From: Oscillospiraceae bacterium
GTDB lineage: Bacteria > Bacillota > Clostridia > Oscillospirales > Ruminococcaceae
Assembly: GCA_031285645.1 (NCBI GenBank)
Contig: JAITVU010000412.1
Location: 1 to 6,530, forward strand
Direction of reading: 5' to 3'
DNA: 6,530 nt
The notes beneath the pieces were generated by a model. That model saw only the letters and a program-made list of their open reading frames with translations. It made no database searches and was not told the origin of the DNA. The position numbers were made by a program, and so were the translations under genes. Positions 5,701 to 6,530 of this stretch are shown here, one piece after another; position 1 is the stretch's first letter, and the number at the start of each line of letters is the position of its first letter.

Positions 5701-6530
5701 CAATTCCTGACCAAAGACAAACAGTTTTACATGCAGCTTTTGACGATTGCGGTGCCCATCGCGCTGCAAAATCTGCTCAATTTCAGCGTATCGATGGCCG
5801 ACACGGTTATGCTCGGCATGCTGGGGGAAGTGTATCTTTCATCCGCGTCGCTGGCTAATCAGATCGGCTTCATCTACGGCCTTTTTACATTTGGCGTGGG
5901 CGGCGGGTCCAATGTGATGATTGCCCAGTTTTGGGGCAAAGGAGACGTGCAGTCAATACATAAGGTCATCACGCTCATGTACAGGATTTTGTTTGTCGGC
6001 GGTATATTCTTTACTGTCATCGCCCTGTTTTTCAGCAGGCAGGCTATGATGGTTTTTACGACGGATTCCCGCGTAATAGAGGAAGGAAGCCGGTTTTTGC
6101 GCATTGTGGGGTTCTCCTATATCTTAATGGGCATATCAAGCACGACAGTGATCATGCTGCGCTCAGTCGGAGCCGTCAAAATCGCGATTCTTGTTTATAT
6201 ATCATCCCTGCTGACCAATGTGTTTTTCAATTGGATGCTTATTTTCGGCAATCTCGGCGCGCCGGCGCTAAAAATCCAGGGCGCCGCAATCGCGACCTGT
6301 ATGTCGCGTGTTGTTGAGATCATTATTGTGTTTGTCTATATGTTCCGGGTGGAAAAAAAGATCGGGTACAAGATCAAATACCTTTTTATAACAAAGATTT
6401 CAATGCTCAGGGAGTTTGTTAAAAACGCCGGGCCTGTCGTCGTCAACGAGTTGCTGTGGGGCCTCGGCAGCGCGACCATCGCCGTTATCATCGGGCGTAT
6501 GGGTATGGAATTTACAGCAGCAAACAGCAT
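5698..6530 (+). CDS. MATE-family multidrug/cation antiporter (3' end outside window)
   Basis: The reading frame is open to the right edge, giving the first 277 residues of a protein that is normally about 440-460 residues with 12 membrane helices. MATE proteins are cytoplasmic-membrane antiporters that export drugs or metabolites in exchange for Na+ or H+. The first MatE repeat is recognisable: a helix with LLTIAVPIALQNLLNFSVSMADTVMLG (about 14-40), then SSASLANQIGF, a glycine-rich FGVGGGSNVMIAQFWGKGD (65-83), and LRSVGAVKIAI in the fourth/fifth helix region (154-164). A second repeat begins after the cytoplasmic linker (FRVEKKIGYKIKYLFITK, about 216-233) with LREFVKNAGPVVVNELLWGLG (about 237-257). 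Around seven hydrophobic segments are visible. It has its own promoter and is separated from the synthetase by a terminator, so it is probably an independent unit. The substrate cannot be told. Confidence 0.92.
   Translation, partial: MQFLTKDKQFYMQLLTIAVPIALQNLLNFSVSMADTVMLGMLGEVYLSSASLANQIGFIYGLFTFGVGGGSNVMIAQFWGKGDVQSIHKVITLMYRILFVGGIFFTVIALFFSRQAMMVFTTDSRVIEEGSRFLRIVGFSYILMGISSTTVIMLRSVGAVKIAILVYISSLLTNVFFNWMLIFGNLGAPALKIQGAAIATCMSRVVEIIIVFVYMFRVEKKIGYKIKYLFITKISMLREFVKNAGPVVVNELLWGLGSATIAVIIGRMGMEFTAANS

Overview
The window looks like a chromosomal segment of a low-to-mid GC Gram-positive anaerobe, most likely a member of Clostridia (inference). The support is a tRNA-sensing T-box leader, strong sigma-A type promoters (TTGACA/TATACT), purine-rich Shine-Dalgarno sites, two genes that appear to start with TTG, and protein families common in gut and environmental Firmicutes. 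All genes are on the plus strand.

Layout. Positions 1-1206 hold the C-terminal part of uvrA, cut by the left edge. After a 205-base gap with a well-formed promoter and a 5'-UTR inverted repeat comes a two-gene operon (1412-2469): a small four-helix membrane protein of unknown function, and a HAD phosphatase of the phosphoglycolate phosphatase type that overlaps it by four bases. A promoter embedded in the last codons of the phosphatase gene drives a T-box leader (about 2495-2785) with Stem I, a specifier loop best read as AUC (Ile), Stem II/III, a UGGU acceptor-binding bulge and a competing terminator. It precedes an XRE-type helix-turn-helix/cupin regulator (2804-3385). A 298-base intergenic region packed with back-to-back hairpins leads to an AMP-forming acyl-CoA synthetase of the medium-chain (ACSM/MACS-like) group (3684-5330), closed by a strong intrinsic terminator. 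A second intergenic region carries a diverged, inverted copy of part of the hairpin element and an extended -10 promoter for a MATE-family transporter gene (5698 onward), cut by the right edge.

How the genes may work together. The most interesting unit is the T-box, the HTH-cupin regulator and the acyl-CoA synthetase. If the specifier is Ile, uncharged tRNA-Ile would switch on the regulator, and by read-through or through the regulator possibly the synthetase. Many anaerobes can make isoleucine by activating 2-methylbutyrate to its CoA ester and reductively carboxylating it, so an isoleucine-starvation signal controlling a medium/branched-chain acyl-CoA ligase would make metabolic sense. This link is a hypothesis: the T-box and the protein families are seen in the sequence, but substrate and co-regulation are inferred.
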